A stretch of DNA of 54,801 bases. Source: a virus. The DNA is taken from positions 1 to 54,801 of the IMG/VR virus record IMGVR_UViG_3300030101_000387. One strand, written 5' to 3'. A program made the position numbers and the translations under genes. Below the pieces are notes generated by a model. That model had not been told where the DNA came from. It saw only the letters and a program-made list of their open reading frames with translations, and did not search any database. Positions 35,124-42,049 of the stretch are shown piece after piece; within the stretch, counting starts at the first letter, position 1; the number at the start of each line of letters is the position of its first letter.

Positions 35124-35185
35124 TTTCTCCTCATTTTTATTTTAATCCAACACAACCAAGATTCAAGACAATGGCCTTCTCCCAT
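35120..35185 (-). CDS. Possible 21-residue microprotein
   Basis: ATG at 35185, stop TGA overlapping the integrase ATG. The sequence (MGEGHCLESWLCWIKIKMRR) has two Cys and three Trp/Leu-rich turns. It fills the gap between the 61-residue gene and int and keeps the ATGA coupling seen all along this arm. There is no good ribosome binding site, so it may not be translated. Confidence 0.3.
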   Translation of the reverse strand: MGEGHCLESWLCWIKIKMRRK

Positions 35186-35210
35186 AATCGAATCTATAAT
35201 GTGTACGATG

Positions 35211-35396
35211 TTACTCTTTCCCTCCCTTTTCCACTGGTGGTTTCTTGCGCTCAACGTTTGATTGTTTTGACCTCCTAGAATTACGTTTAACAATATGCTC
35301 ACTGCTATCATTATCCGCTTTAGGTAGATGCCCAAGTCTGTCAGTAATGTCATCATGTGGATCATCTTTCGGGTCAACTTCATCATCATGTGTCAT
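35211..35396 (-). CDS. Small charged protein, unknown
   Basis: The protein has 61 residues, very hydrophilic: Asp-rich start (DDEVDPKDDPHDDITD) and Lys/Arg-rich end (KRNSRRSKQSNVERKKP). It is probably disordered. The ATG overlaps the stop of the upstream membrane microprotein (ATGA). This frame is preferred over an 89-codon frame on the same bases because of that coupling. The opposite charges of the two halves suggest a nucleic-acid or partner-binding linker, but no function is known. Confidence 0.5.
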   Translation of the reverse strand: MTHDDEVDPKDDPHDDITDRLGHLPKADNDSSEHIVKRNSRRSKQSNVERKKPPVEKGGKE

Positions 35397-35500
35397 CTTC
35401 TTTTATTTCTTCCATCGTTGTTACCTTTGTATGTGTCATACACGAACCACACAAATGCGAGTAGATAAACTACGATTATAAGTATCGGTATTTTATACAT
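35393..35500 (-). CDS. 35-residue membrane microprotein
   Basis: The ATG is at 35500. The sequence is a single membrane helix (YKIPILIIVVYLLAFVWFVY) followed by a basic tail (KGNNDGRNKRR). The stop overlaps the next ATG. It is too short for normal gene callers, but composition and coupling make it credible. It could affect the host membrane during takeover. Confidence 0.52.
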   Translation of the reverse strand: MYKIPILIIVVYLLAFVWFVYDTYKGNNDGRNKRR

Positions 35501-35513
35501 TAAAACACTGCTT

Positions 35514-35825
35514 TTACACGTTAATATAAGGGTGAGTATTCATAGTGTACTCTATACCCATCTCGTAGTCAGGACTTGCAGAATATAGCTCTGCTAGTGC
35601 ATCCACTGTAACCCTTACATTATTGTGGAACATACCTGACTTATCCTGATAGTCATCAAAGTCATTGTTTACAGGTATGACTGTAAGTATTTCTTTCCAG
35701 TGTTTCCATCTGTGATCCTCTGGCTTATCATCAGGGTTTAAACACTTACGATGTCTTTCGTATACGTAGATAACTGCATCATGATAGTCACCTACTTTTA
35801 CTTTGTATGTTTTGTCTTCTAACAT
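35514..35825 (-). CDS. Early protein, unknown (103 aa)
   Basis: Soluble, acidic and aromatic-rich (DYHDAVIYVYERHRKCL, then DHRWKHWKEILTVIP, then DYEMGIEYTMNTHPYINV). There is no membrane segment. The ATG overlaps the stop of the upstream gene by one base. No family is recognised. The mix of His/Trp/Tyr suggests a compact small domain. Confidence 0.62.
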   Translation of the reverse strand: MLEDKTYKVKVGDYHDAVIYVYERHRKCLNPDDKPEDHRWKHWKEILTVIPVNNDFDDYQDKSGMFHNNVRVTVDALAELYSASPDYEMGIEYTMNTHPYINV

Positions 35826-35965
35826 TATTTGCTTCCTCTCTTCTTAGCAAAGTCCTCTACTATTCTTTTGTTTCTGCATATAACTAAGACGTATCCATCC
35901 TTATCATACGCAACCCATTTCTTTTTGCGTTTCATAACGATTAATTTATTCTTAGCTCTAGGCAT
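35825..35965 (-). CDS. Small basic protein, unknown
   Basis: The protein has 46 residues, strongly basic (MPRAKNKLIVMKRKKKWVAY, ending EDFAKKRGSK), with a beta-hairpin-like middle (WVAYDKDGYVLVICR). It may bind nucleic acid. The stop/start overlap with the next gene (TAATG) supports it. It is too short for a normal ORF cut-off. Confidence 0.55.
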   Translation of the reverse strand: MPRAKNKLIVMKRKKKWVAYDKDGYVLVICRNKRIVEDFAKKRGSK

Positions 35966-36114
35966 GCTAGTGTCTCACTGTTGTTTGATACCAACACAGC
36001 AGCCTCACTCATTGCTGCAGTACACTCTTCTTCACTAGTGTATGTTTCAACGTGGTAGTATTTTACGGACTGCGAATTAACCAGTAGCTGCATCCATACT
36101 AAAGCCCATACCAT
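35941..36114 (-). CDS. Small, possibly exported protein, unknown
   Basis: The protein has 57 residues. GGAGGGG lies upstream of the ATG at 36114. The N-terminus is hydrophobic (MVWALVWMQLLVNSQS), like a short signal peptide, followed by a Glu/Thr-rich soluble part with two Cys. It overlaps the next gene by 25 bases in another frame. No family is recognised. Confidence 0.52.
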   Translation of the reverse strand: MVWALVWMQLLVNSQSVKYYHVETYTSEEECTAAMSEAAVLVSNNSETLACLELRIN

Positions 36115-36118
36115 TACA

Positions 36119-36289
36119 TTACCCCTCCTTTTTCTTTACAATGTCTTCGCATATGTTCATCAAGGTTTCAGTTGATTCAGGTGGTATGACTAGTGTCTCA
36201 CCTGTGGCATCGTGAGTGACTCTAAGAGTACCGTTGTCGAGTAACTCTGCCTCCCAACCATGACCTAAACTATGTTTTACGTTAGCCAT
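36119..36289 (-). CDS. Small early protein, unknown
   Basis: The protein has 56 residues: MANVKHSLGHGWEAELLDNG, then a beta-strand pair (TLRVTHDATGETLVIPP), then a helix (TETLMNICEDIVKKKE). The ATG overlaps the upstream stop (TAATG). It looks like a small folded domain. No family is recognised. Confidence 0.58.
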   Translation of the reverse strand: MANVKHSLGHGWEAELLDNGTLRVTHDATGETLVIPPESTETLMNICEDIVKKKEG

Positions 36290-36504
36290 TACCATTCCTT
36301 CCTGTCTGTTTCACTGTAATAAGCATCACTGTATTCTTTTATTTGCTCTTTTGTCATTTGAGCTTTCTCAACTCTACACCCTGTGTACGCACCTTCAGGC
36401 CACCAATGAGGGTCATAGACTCTTCCATAATATCTATCTGAACTACCCCTGTCTTCTGGAGAGCCGTGATCAGGTAGTCCTGTAACATCTCCGTATATAT
36501 TCAT
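36289..36504 (-). CDS. Small early protein, unknown (71 aa)
   Basis: Aromatic and Gly/Asp-rich first half (RYYGRVYDPHWWPEGAYTG) with one Cys, and a helical charged end (MTKEQIKEYSDAYYSETDR). It overlaps both neighbours by 1-4 bases. No membrane segment or named family is seen. Confidence 0.62.
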   Translation of the reverse strand: MNIYGDVTGLPDHGSPEDRGSSDRYYGRVYDPHWWPEGAYTGCRVEKAQMTKEQIKEYSDAYYSETDRKEW

Positions 36505-36836
36505 TGCTGTGTCTCCTTTTGTTTTTCTGCAATGTCATGTACCCTATCCATGAATACAGCTAATGCTATATTAAAATCTGTTATGCTACAGTTTTCTGCA
36601 ACATCCCTAATATTATCCCAGAAATCATACTTATGTGGTTTTCTTGCCACGGTTCCAGGATTTGGCTTATTGTCTATAACTTCCTTAGCTGCATCATCTA
36701 TTGCACCAGTGAATGTGTTAAGCCACTTGAGTAGGTTGGGCTTGTCCGTTGGTACTTCTACCATGTCAGCTTTAATCTTCTTAGCCTCAGCCTGTGTGCC
36801 TACCCATTCGCCTTGCTTATTCATGTACAATCTCAT
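36501..36836 (-). CDS. Early protein, unknown (111 aa)
   Basis: The first 35 residues are basic/charged (NKQGEWVGTQAEAKKIKADM), then a helical region (LLKWLNTFTGAIDDAAKEVI) and a C-terminal helix (NIALAVFMDRVHDIAEKQKE). The N-terminal NKQGEWVGTQAEAKK resembles short phage modules that read an extra residue string before a helical body. It is coupled by ATGA at both ends. Function is unknown. Confidence 0.62.
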   Translation of the reverse strand: MRLYMNKQGEWVGTQAEAKKIKADMVEVPTDKPNLLKWLNTFTGAIDDAAKEVIDNKPNPGTVARKPHKYDFWDNIRDVAENCSITDFNIALAVFMDRVHDIAEKQKETQQ

Positions 36837-37045
36837 TTGCCTAGCACCCTCTGTAAATCTTCATCCGTTGTTTCTTTGACGTATACCCAATCGTATATGT
36901 CTTCACCTGCACCTAGTCGTGGCCTGAAGTATCCGACATCTCCTACCTCACCCATGACAACCTTAGCTGCGTTGAATGCATCGATGTCACTGTAGCCTAG
37001 AAACTGCACAGCTTTACCGTTCTTATGATATGTTTTAACTTTCAT
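36833..37045 (-). CDS. Small early protein, unknown (70 aa)
   Basis: Alternating strands and one helix (VQFLGYSDIDAFNAAKVVMG, then YFRPRLGAGEDIYDWVYVKE). It is compact and lacks a membrane segment. It overlaps both neighbours. No family is recognised. Confidence 0.6.
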   Translation of the reverse strand: MKVKTYHKNGKAVQFLGYSDIDAFNAAKVVMGEVGDVGYFRPRLGAGEDIYDWVYVKETTDEDLQRVLGK

Positions 37046-37229
37046 TACTTGTACTTACCCTTACATCTAATCGCCAACTGAAACCTACCAAAGTTTTAGA
37101 TGTTGCTAAACCTATATCTATTATATGTTCGTGTATTACATCAGCAATTGTGTCTATTGTGTGACAGTCTAAGTCTTCTGCTGCTATAACGATGTCTTTA
37201 AACTGTCGTTTTTGATAAGGCGTATTCAT
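37035..37229 (-). CDS. Small early protein, unknown (64 aa)
   Basis: The first part is helical (FKDIVIAAEDLDCHTIDTIA), with DVIHEHIIDIGLATSKTL, and the end is strand-like (LVGFSWRLDVRVSTSN). It overlaps the gene before it by ATGA and the gene after it by 11 bases. No family is recognised. Confidence 0.58.
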   Translation of the reverse strand: MNTPYQKRQFKDIVIAAEDLDCHTIDTIADVIHEHIIDIGLATSKTLVGFSWRLDVRVSTSNES

Positions 37230-37405
37230 GCCAGTATCTCCTCTAGTTGATTGATAATAGCATTGCCCTTGCAGATTTTGTCTACTGCTAGGTGTCTTTC
37301 CTCTTCAGTGTTAAACGGAGACACAGCATCTACTTCCAGTTGTTTGAAGCTAAGTGCCACGTTAACTATCTTCTGTCTGTTAAAAAATAAATCTTGTAGT
37401 TGCAT
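37226..37405 (-). CDS. Small early protein, unknown (59 aa)
   Basis: The start at 37405 is chosen because GGAGG lies nine bases upstream; longer frames would overlap the gene at 37407 without a site. Charged helical sequence (MQLQDLFFNRQKIVNVALSF, then NTEEERHLAVDKICKGNAII). No membrane segment or family is seen. Confidence 0.55.
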   Translation of the reverse strand: MQLQDLFFNRQKIVNVALSFKQLEVDAVSPFNTEEERHLAVDKICKGNAIINQLEEILA

Positions 37406-37406
37406 T

Positions 37407-37733
37407 TTATTCATCCTCCTTCTTGTGAAACCATGCTCTATCATCGTCAGGTAAAACGTATGGACGCCAATGATTAGGATCACCCTCACTATCTGTTGGT
37501 GGTCTGAAGTTAAACATGTCCTTCAATGTTATAGACATATCCTCTAGTTTACTCACCTTGGTCAAATTAGTATCAAACATCTCCCTGAAGTCCGTGCATA
37601 TTGAATCCATAATCCGATATACTTCTAGTAGTTCTTTTACCTCTTCACGAGTTAGATCTGTCTTTAGTTTTACTTTTTTCTTAGCCATAGTTTTAGCTCC
37701 TTCTATTGCTTCCATTATTTCATCACTGTCCAT
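37407..37733 (-). CDS. Early protein, unknown (108 aa)
   Basis: Lys/Glu-rich helical N-terminus (AKKKVKLKTDLTREEVKELL), then a helix with Cys (IMDSICTDFREMFD), and an aromatic end (DPNHWRPYVLPDDDRAWFHK). GAGGAGGAC lies upstream of the ATG. The motif DLTREEVKELLE resembles small phage recombination or regulatory proteins, but no family can be assigned. Confidence 0.62.
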   Translation of the reverse strand: MDSDEIMEAIEGAKTMAKKKVKLKTDLTREEVKELLEVYRIMDSICTDFREMFDTNLTKVSKLEDMSITLKDMFNFRPPTDSEGDPNHWRPYVLPDDDRAWFHKKEDE

Positions 37734-37734
37734 A

Positions 37735-37836
37735 TCAATAGTCCTCCTCTAATCCTGACCATACGTATGCTAGGTATCGCCAAAAGGTTTTACCAAATGC
37801 TTCATTCATTATGTCTTCTAGTTCTTGTTCAGTCAT
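37735..37836 (-). CDS. 33-residue microprotein
   Basis: The start at 37836 is preferred (GAGGT upstream, ATG overlapping the end of the preceding gene). Sequence MTEQELEDIMNEAFGKTFWR, then YLAYVWSGLEEDY. An amphipathic helix is probable. Function is unknown. Confidence 0.5.
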   Translation of the reverse strand: MTEQELEDIMNEAFGKTFWRYLAYVWSGLEEDY

Positions 37837-38047
37837 TGTCTTGTACCTCTTCCCAAGTATAGGGATCAAAACTAAAATCATAGTCTGCCCATTTAAAATC
37901 TGATCCATTTTTAGAAAGCCAGTTGTGGATAGCATTCTTTAGATATGTCTTTGATAGTTTGTCCTTACTGTATTCTAGTATATGTTCTGGCACATCTACA
38001 AAACATTCTTTGTAGACTGTCTCCTCTGCTAATACTCTTATCTTCAT
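37829..38047 (-). CDS. Small early protein, unknown (72 aa)
   Basis: One strand (KIRVLAEETVYKECFVDVPE), then a helix (EYSKDKLSKTYLKNAIHNWL), then an acidic aromatic end (DFKWADYDFSFDPYTWEEVQ). Its ATG overlaps the methyltransferase stop (ATGA). The N-terminus recalls short domains that follow methyltransferases in other phages, but no family is confirmed. Confidence 0.6.
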   Translation of the reverse strand: MKIRVLAEETVYKECFVDVPEHILEYSKDKLSKTYLKNAIHNWLSKNGSDFKWADYDFSFDPYTWEEVQDND

Positions 38048-39063
38048 TGTGTTTCCTCCTTTAATCCTTCAAAGATATGCTTGATAACATCTACTGTCCA
38101 TCCGTTGCCTAGCATCTTGTAGCGTTGTGTGTTCGATACGCCACAGGTATACCCATCAGGTACAGTTTGTAGTCTCTCACATTCTGTTACAGTTAGCTTA
38201 CGCCAATGCATATTATCTATGCTGTCCCATTCATGTCTGTCGTAAGACAAACGCCCTCCTGTCCTGACACATTTAGACTTATCTCGTATCTCTACTTTGG
38301 GTTGAGTATGCCCTCCTGTAGATGCTGTAAGTGTAGGAGATTTACCTTCGGCTGCGTAAACCCTGTTGATTGCTACATACTTATCACTTAGCTTTGCATC
38401 ACCTATATGTATTAACCCATCTTTACTTTTTGGCTCAGGTACATATCCAATAGCGTAGCCATGCGTACCTGCACACACTGTGCCTGACTTACCCTGCTTA
38501 TTTTGCAAGTATTCGCCTGCACGATAGAACTCTGCTGTCTCTTCTTCTAGTATATCTTTGAGCATAATACCTTTGTCTTCTGGCAATCCATCAAAGGGAA
38601 TGTTTGTCCAGTAAAGTCTTTTGCGGTTTTGTGCAGACACTAGCCTACTGTTTATCTCAACAGGTTCTACACCTAGATAGTCAGTAATGACTTGCTCACT
38701 CTCCTTCTTCATCTTGACATTCTCAAGTAGGAAATACTTTGGCTTGAGTTCTTTTAACAGCCTGTCAAACTCAAAGAATAATTTACTGCGTGGATCATCA
38801 AAGTTTAAACCCTTACCGCCAAACGAAAATCCCTGACACGGACTACCGCCAATCAGCAAATCAATCTTGGGTAGAAGTTTGGATGTCACCCATTTAACAT
38901 CACCAACGTGCACCATGTCAGGGTAATTTTTCCTGGCAATCTGGATTGCATACTTGTCAATCTCCGCTGCATAATATTTGTTAACTGGTATGCCTAGCTG
39001 ATCTAATGCGATCTGCCCACAAGACATACCATCAAATAGACTTAGTACGTTTATTTTCTTCAT
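38044..39063 (-). CDS. C5-cytosine DNA methyltransferase
   Basis: This 339-residue enzyme would methylate cytosine at C5 using S-adenosylmethionine. Motif I is LSLFDGMSCGQIAL (residues about 6-19), motif IV is GGSPCQGFSF with the catalytic Cys (about 72-81), motif VI is ENVKMK (about 113-118), motif VIII is QNRKRLYW (about 146-153), and motif X is GNGWTVDVI (about 319-327). No restriction enzyme gene is next to it, so it is an orphan enzyme that likely protects phage DNA or alters host gene control. GGAGG lies upstream of the ATG. Confidence 0.93.
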   Translation of the reverse strand: MKKINVLSLFDGMSCGQIALDQLGIPVNKYYAAEIDKYAIQIARKNYPDMVHVGDVKWVTSKLLPKIDLLIGGSPCQGFSFGGKGLNFDDPRSKLFFEFDRLLKELKPKYFLLENVKMKKESEQVITDYLGVEPVEINSRLVSAQNRKRLYWTNIPFDGLPEDKGIMLKDILEEETAEFYRAGEYLQNKQGKSGTVCAGTHGYAIGYVPEPKSKDGLIHIGDAKLSDKYVAINRVYAAEGKSPTLTASTGGHTQPKVEIRDKSKCVRTGGRLSYDRHEWDSIDNMHWRKLTVTECERLQTVPDGYTCGVSNTQRYKMLGNGWTVDVIKHIFEGLKEETQ

Positions 39064-39157
39064 TTAATTTATTCCTCCAATAAGTAGACATTTCTAGTCG
39101 TATGTATTCTAGCTCAGGATAGTCAACAAATCGTAGCTGTGTTACGCTCAGGTTCAC
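39032..39157 (-). CDS. Possible 41-residue protein overlapping the methyltransferase start
   Basis: GTG at 39157, stop inside the methyltransferase gene. The product (LRFVDYPELEYIRLEMSTYW, then RNKLNEENKRTK) has plausible protein character, but there is no strong ribosome binding site. An alternative 21-codon frame starts at 39188. The gap 39064-39177 therefore holds either this or only leader sequence. Confidence 0.28.
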   Translation of the reverse strand: MNLSVTQLRFVDYPELEYIRLEMSTYWRNKLNEENKRTKSI

Positions 39158-39177
39158 CTTTGTATTTTACAATTACC

Positions 39178-39384
39178 TCAACGAACATCTGCTCTATCCG
39201 TATATGTACAGTACCCCTCGTCAATTAGTCGTTTAGCTGTACGTCCAAACCACCCTTGCAATTGCCACGCTACACCTGTGTCGATCAGGTATTGCCATGC
39301 TGCTGTCTCCTCTTCGATGTCAGACATTACTGACTGTTCACAAATCTCAACAGCGTTTGCTACTGTAAAATTATACTCTTTCAT
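39178..39384 (-). CDS. Small early protein, unknown (68 aa)
   Basis: Helical N-terminus (NAVEICEQSVMSDIEEETAA), then WQYLIDTGVAWQLQGWFGRT and AKRLIDEGYCTY. The core AWQYLIDTG-x-x-WQLQGWFGR is a distinctive conserved-looking string that I associate with a small phage family, without a function. It is preceded by a weak site. Confidence 0.66.
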   Translation of the reverse strand: MKEYNFTVANAVEICEQSVMSDIEEETAAWQYLIDTGVAWQLQGWFGRTAKRLIDEGYCTYTDRADVR

Positions 39385-39388
39385 TTGT

Positions 39389-39739
39389 CTAATCCATTCT
39401 CGTTATAAAATGCTTACCATTTGGTAGTGGTAGAGCCACGATAGCGTAGTCGTAGAAGTATGCATAGCCATGCTTAGTAATCATTCTACCCATGTATGGT
39501 AAATCTGCATCTTCTTCGTGTTCAGATACGTAGTCACCTTCCTCGTTTATCGTGCCTTTAAACTCATACAATCTGCCACAGCCATATCTATCAGTCATGA
39601 ACTTAACTATGTCTGCATCATTATCGTTACCTACATATTCAGCAACCCACATTGGCAGTACCCCTAAAGTTTCTGCAATTTGACTATCGCTGTATTCAGG
39701 GTGTGCTTTGTTGTTAGTGGCTAGCGTTAGTTGTATCAT
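39389..39739 (-). CDS. Early protein, unknown (116 aa)
   Basis: Residues about 18-45 (YSDSQIAETLGVLPMWVAEY) could be a helix-turn-helix. The middle is acidic (INEEGDYVSEHEEDADLPYM) and the end is strand-rich (YAYFYDYAIVALPLPNGKHF). AGAGGGG precedes the ATG. It overlaps the upstream gene by 26 bases. No family is confirmed. Confidence 0.6.
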   Translation of the reverse strand: MIQLTLATNNKAHPEYSDSQIAETLGVLPMWVAEYVGNDNDADIVKFMTDRYGCGRLYEFKGTINEEGDYVSEHEEDADLPYMGRMITKHGYAYFYDYAIVALPLPNGKHFITRMD

Positions 39740-39923
39740 TTGTTAACCCCTCTTTGATTAAGCTGCGTAGTGCGTGATGCAAAGGTAGATCACCTATGAT
39801 CACATACTTTTTCTTGCTTTCCGAATACCTTTTACTTTGTGCAATCTTTAAGATGTCACTAGGTATCCTACGAGTAGAGAGAACATTTTCCATCTCTATT
39901 ATTTGATTAAGTGTTACTGTCAA
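39714..39923 (-). CDS. Small early protein, unknown (69 aa)
   Basis: Helical throughout with a basic middle (IPSDILKIAQSKRYSESKKK, then YVIIGDLPLHHALRSLIKEG). No membrane segment. It begins two bases after the upstream gene. The N-terminal MTVTLNQIIEMENVLSTR suggests a small DNA- or protein-binding helix bundle, unproven. Confidence 0.58.
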   Translation of the reverse strand: MTVTLNQIIEMENVLSTRRIPSDILKIAQSKRYSESKKKYVIIGDLPLHHALRSLIKEGLTNDTTNASH

Positions 39924-39924
39924 T

Positions 39925-40152
39925 TTACTTCTCCTCTTTTACATCTTCTATGAAAGCAAAGCCTCCACCATTACCCTCCTCATCTTGCGATAGGACAAGA
40001 CTGAAAGTATCGCTTGCTAGTTTCATCTTGAACGTAGGCCAATACTGGTGTGGATCGAACTCGCATTGCTGCATTTTGAAATCCAATATTTTTGCTCCTA
40101 CTAATTGTTTGAACTGCTTATTGTATGCTGGTATTGCGTCTTCAGTAATCAT
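39925..40152 (-). CDS. Small early protein, unknown (75 aa)
   Basis: The ATG at 40152 is chosen because it overlaps the upstream stop (ATGA); a longer frame would run into that gene. The product has a helix (AYNKQFKQLVGAKILDFKMQ) and strands (PTFKMKLASDTFSLVLSQDE) ending GGGFAFIEDVKEE. It looks like a small folded domain. No family is recognised. Confidence 0.58.
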   Translation of the reverse strand: MITEDAIPAYNKQFKQLVGAKILDFKMQQCEFDPHQYWPTFKMKLASDTFSLVLSQDEEGNGGGFAFIEDVKEEK

Positions 40153-40565
40153 GATACTATCTCCTCTGTTTTCATGAACCATTGTCTAGCTTGCTGGTTA
40201 GTTAGCTTGTACTCGTTGCCTGATAGAAGATCTTGTGCGATCCACGGCATTTTTCTTGCTTTTGTTTTGTAACCTACTAAACTCATTCTGTATTGGACTG
40301 ACTTATGGTCAACATAGTTTTTAATCTTAGTCGTATCTAAGTTAAACATTGAGGCCATCTGTGTCAGGTCTTTCTGTTCTTTTGTCTCTGCTCCATCAAG
40401 TAATACTCTTACTTTGTAGGTGGCTTCACCGCCATTGTAGTTGCAACTATCAATACTGATCTTATCAATCGGTATATCAATTGTCTCCTCAAATGGATGC
40501 GCTAATAGTAAACTCTGCATTTCAGCACGTAGATTTTTTAGTTGTGTTTTTGTAAAGTTAGTCAC
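40149..40565 (-). CDS. Early protein, unknown (138 aa)
   Basis: GTG start at 40565, overlapping the upstream stop (GTGA) with GAGGAG seven bases before it. The N-terminal helix (KTQLKNLRAEMQSLLLAHPF) is followed by strands (DKISIDSCNYNGGEATYKVR) and a region YVDHKSVQYRMSLVGYKTKARKM cut here (about residues 83-105). It is a soluble domain protein. The last part (YKLTNQQARQWFMKTEEIV) is helical. No family is recognised. Confidence 0.62.
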   Translation of the reverse strand: MTNFTKTQLKNLRAEMQSLLLAHPFEETIDIPIDKISIDSCNYNGGEATYKVRVLLDGAETKEQKDLTQMASMFNLDTTKIKNYVDHKSVQYRMSLVGYKTKARKMPWIAQDLLSGNEYKLTNQQARQWFMKTEEIVS

Positions 40566-40741
40566 GTTGTAGTCTCCTCTGTATAATTATTAATTAGTTC
40601 TTCTAATTCATCTTTAGATACACTTTTTCCTAGATAATATTCTGCCCTGTCCTCAATAACAAAGTCCATTAACTCTTCTAAAGTCCACGCAGCAATCATA
40701 GCTTCAACTGCTTCTATTATTTTATCATCTTTGTATGCCAT
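40562..40741 (-). CDS. Small acidic early protein (59 aa)
   Basis: The ATG at 40741 has AGGAGGAAACACA directly upstream. Acidic helical product (KIIEAVEAMIAAWTLEELMD, then ELEELINNYTEETTT) with no membrane segment. The stop overlaps the next GTG. It is below the usual length cut-off but has a strong site and tight coupling. Confidence 0.6.
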   Translation of the reverse strand: MAYKDDKIIEAVEAMIAAWTLEELMDFVIEDRAEYYLGKSVSKDELEELINNYTEETTT

Positions 40742-40752
40742 TGTGTTTCCTC

Positions 40753-41469
40753 CTATGCGTCCACAACGAATCCTGTTGTGTCTTTCTTGGCTTTACCCTT
40801 TGCGTACAATGCAACAATAGAATTGCTAGGGTCAAGAAAGCGTAAGTCATCTTTGTCACCGTCTGTCACATTTATCCCACGCCACTGTGATAGCTTGTAC
40901 TCCTTACGAAACACCACTGCTGCATTCATACCGTTGTTGAGTGCGTCTTGTAGCTTGTCAGCATACTTATCATTTGCACCTGAGTAAGACCACGTTAAGT
41001 GATAGTTGAATATGTCCTTAGTCTTCCTGTTAGAAATCTTGGTGTAGTCGTAGAATTGCACAGATGGGAATAGCTCAAAGATATTTTGACCATCTACCTT
41101 GATTGTCTCCCAACGTATGTCAGTTGTACCGTTCAGTCTTACGCATGGCTGAATGCCACGCTTCTCACAATAGTTTGTAAATTTGTGTATATCTATAACA
41201 AGCTGATCCATGAAACCCTTACGATCTTTGTAAAACCATTCAGTCTTACGCATTCGTGCAGCTTGCACATTATTGAACGCACCACGCCCTGCTGTGTACA
41301 AACAAGCGTCAATACAGTTTGCTTGTTCAGCCATAGGGCAAGAGTTGAAAGCCTTACCATCCACCATAACTTTCCACGGTGTCATATATAGGATAGCTGT
41401 TAGGTATTCGCTACCATCACCTTTGATAGTTTTGGCATTAGTGCCAACTCCTAATAGTTTGTATGTCAT
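40753..41469 (-). CDS. gp88-like conserved phage protein, first gene of the early arm
   Basis: This 238-residue protein starts with MTYKLLGVGTNAKTIKGDGS, then YLTAILYMTPWK, then CPMAEQANCIDACLYTAGRG with three close cysteines (about residues 44-55), followed by RLNGTTDIRWE and FYDYTKISNR. This pattern matches the phage family often named gene product 88, whose role is unknown. The cysteine cluster may bind metal. It is the most upstream gene of the minus arm, so it is probably the first protein made. RBS CGGAGGAC. Confidence 0.8.
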   Translation of the reverse strand: MTYKLLGVGTNAKTIKGDGSEYLTAILYMTPWKVMVDGKAFNSCPMAEQANCIDACLYTAGRGAFNNVQAARMRKTEWFYKDRKGFMDQLVIDIHKFTNYCEKRGIQPCVRLNGTTDIRWETIKVDGQNIFELFPSVQFYDYTKISNRKTKDIFNYHLTWSYSGANDKYADKLQDALNNGMNAAVVFRKEYKLSQWRGINVTDGDKDDLRFLDPSNSIVALYAKGKAKKDTTGFVVDA

Positions 41470-41561
41470 TGTCTGTCCTCCGTTTGTGTTACTTCATGAG
41501 GGTGCACCTACTTGGGAGGTTTTTAGATACACCCACAAAAAGTAACTTGATTAGTATAGCT

Positions 41562-41700
41562 ACACCCCGAACCCATGCGTCAATAGCGCAAGGATAGGTT
41601 GGCCCATCTTAGCTCAGGGTGTAACCGAATAGTCACAATCTGTTAGCTCTGGTGGCGTTACAGCTCACCAATACGTGCGCTAGTCTTCCTTGGTCTAGCG
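41562..41700 (-). ncRNA. Candidate structured RNA upstream of the early arm
   Basis: Nested pairings on either strand are ACACCC (41562-41567) with GGGTGT (41617-41622), AACC (41570-41573) with GGTT (41597-41600), and TGCG (41576-41579) with CGCA (41587-41590) around a seven-base loop. A neighbouring stem is GTAAC (41621-41625) with GTTAC (41657-41661), sharing two bases with the first, and then CGCTAG (41678-41683) with CTAGCG (41695-41700). It would lie in the 5' leader of the early transcript, 90 to 230 bases before the first gene. It could be a leader switch, an ncRNA or an origin structure. Confidence 0.45.
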
Positions 41701-41850
41701 TAGTATCCACCCTTTAAGAGCACCCTATAGACAAGCAGCTTCCAGGCCTGTCCTTGCAGGTTAGCCCATGCAATTAAGCAAAATCGGCAACATACGTTCA
41801 TCACGAGTATACTATCAGGCATACTAGCTGTAATAAGTTATTCTATAATC

Positions 41851-41903
41851 GTTAGTCTGTTTGTTTTTCTTTCTAGTTAGTTTGTAGTCGTTTAGTCTGT
41901 TAG
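41851..41903. repeat. Degenerate direct repeats of TTAGTCTGTT
   Basis: Three related copies lie at 41851-41862, 41876-41887 and 41890-41903, sharing the core TTAGTCTGTT or TTAGTTTGTA. They could be protein-binding iterons or arm-type integrase sites. Confidence 0.5.
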
Positions 41904-42049
41904 TCATTTGATAGGGCGTTTCACCGTATCCGTCTAAGGACTCTGTTAGTATGAGGATCAAGAGTTTTTAAACTTACTCTCAAGCTAACTTGTCGCTTTC
42001 GATGTATCTACAATAACCCGAACATTTATTGAATTGCAATAGGTTTTTT

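Noticed and set aside
35120-35389. 89-codon minus-strand frame
   Set aside because: It overlaps a 61-codon frame that has ATGA coupling to its neighbour; Met/Ile-rich product and no site. Only its last 21 codons are kept as a weak possibility.
39123-39188. 21-codon minus-strand frame
   Set aside because: No ribosome binding site; overlaps a longer GTG frame of equal or better quality.
41600-41670. tRNA-like string with TTAGCTCAGG
   Set aside because: No T-arm consensus, no matching acceptor stem, and the same string recurs nearby as TTAGCTCTGG; it fits the hairpins better.
41470-41830. Riboswitch (cobalamin or glutamine type) upstream of the early arm
   Set aside because: No B12-box or glutamine-aptamer consensus could be read on either strand; only unassigned stems remain.
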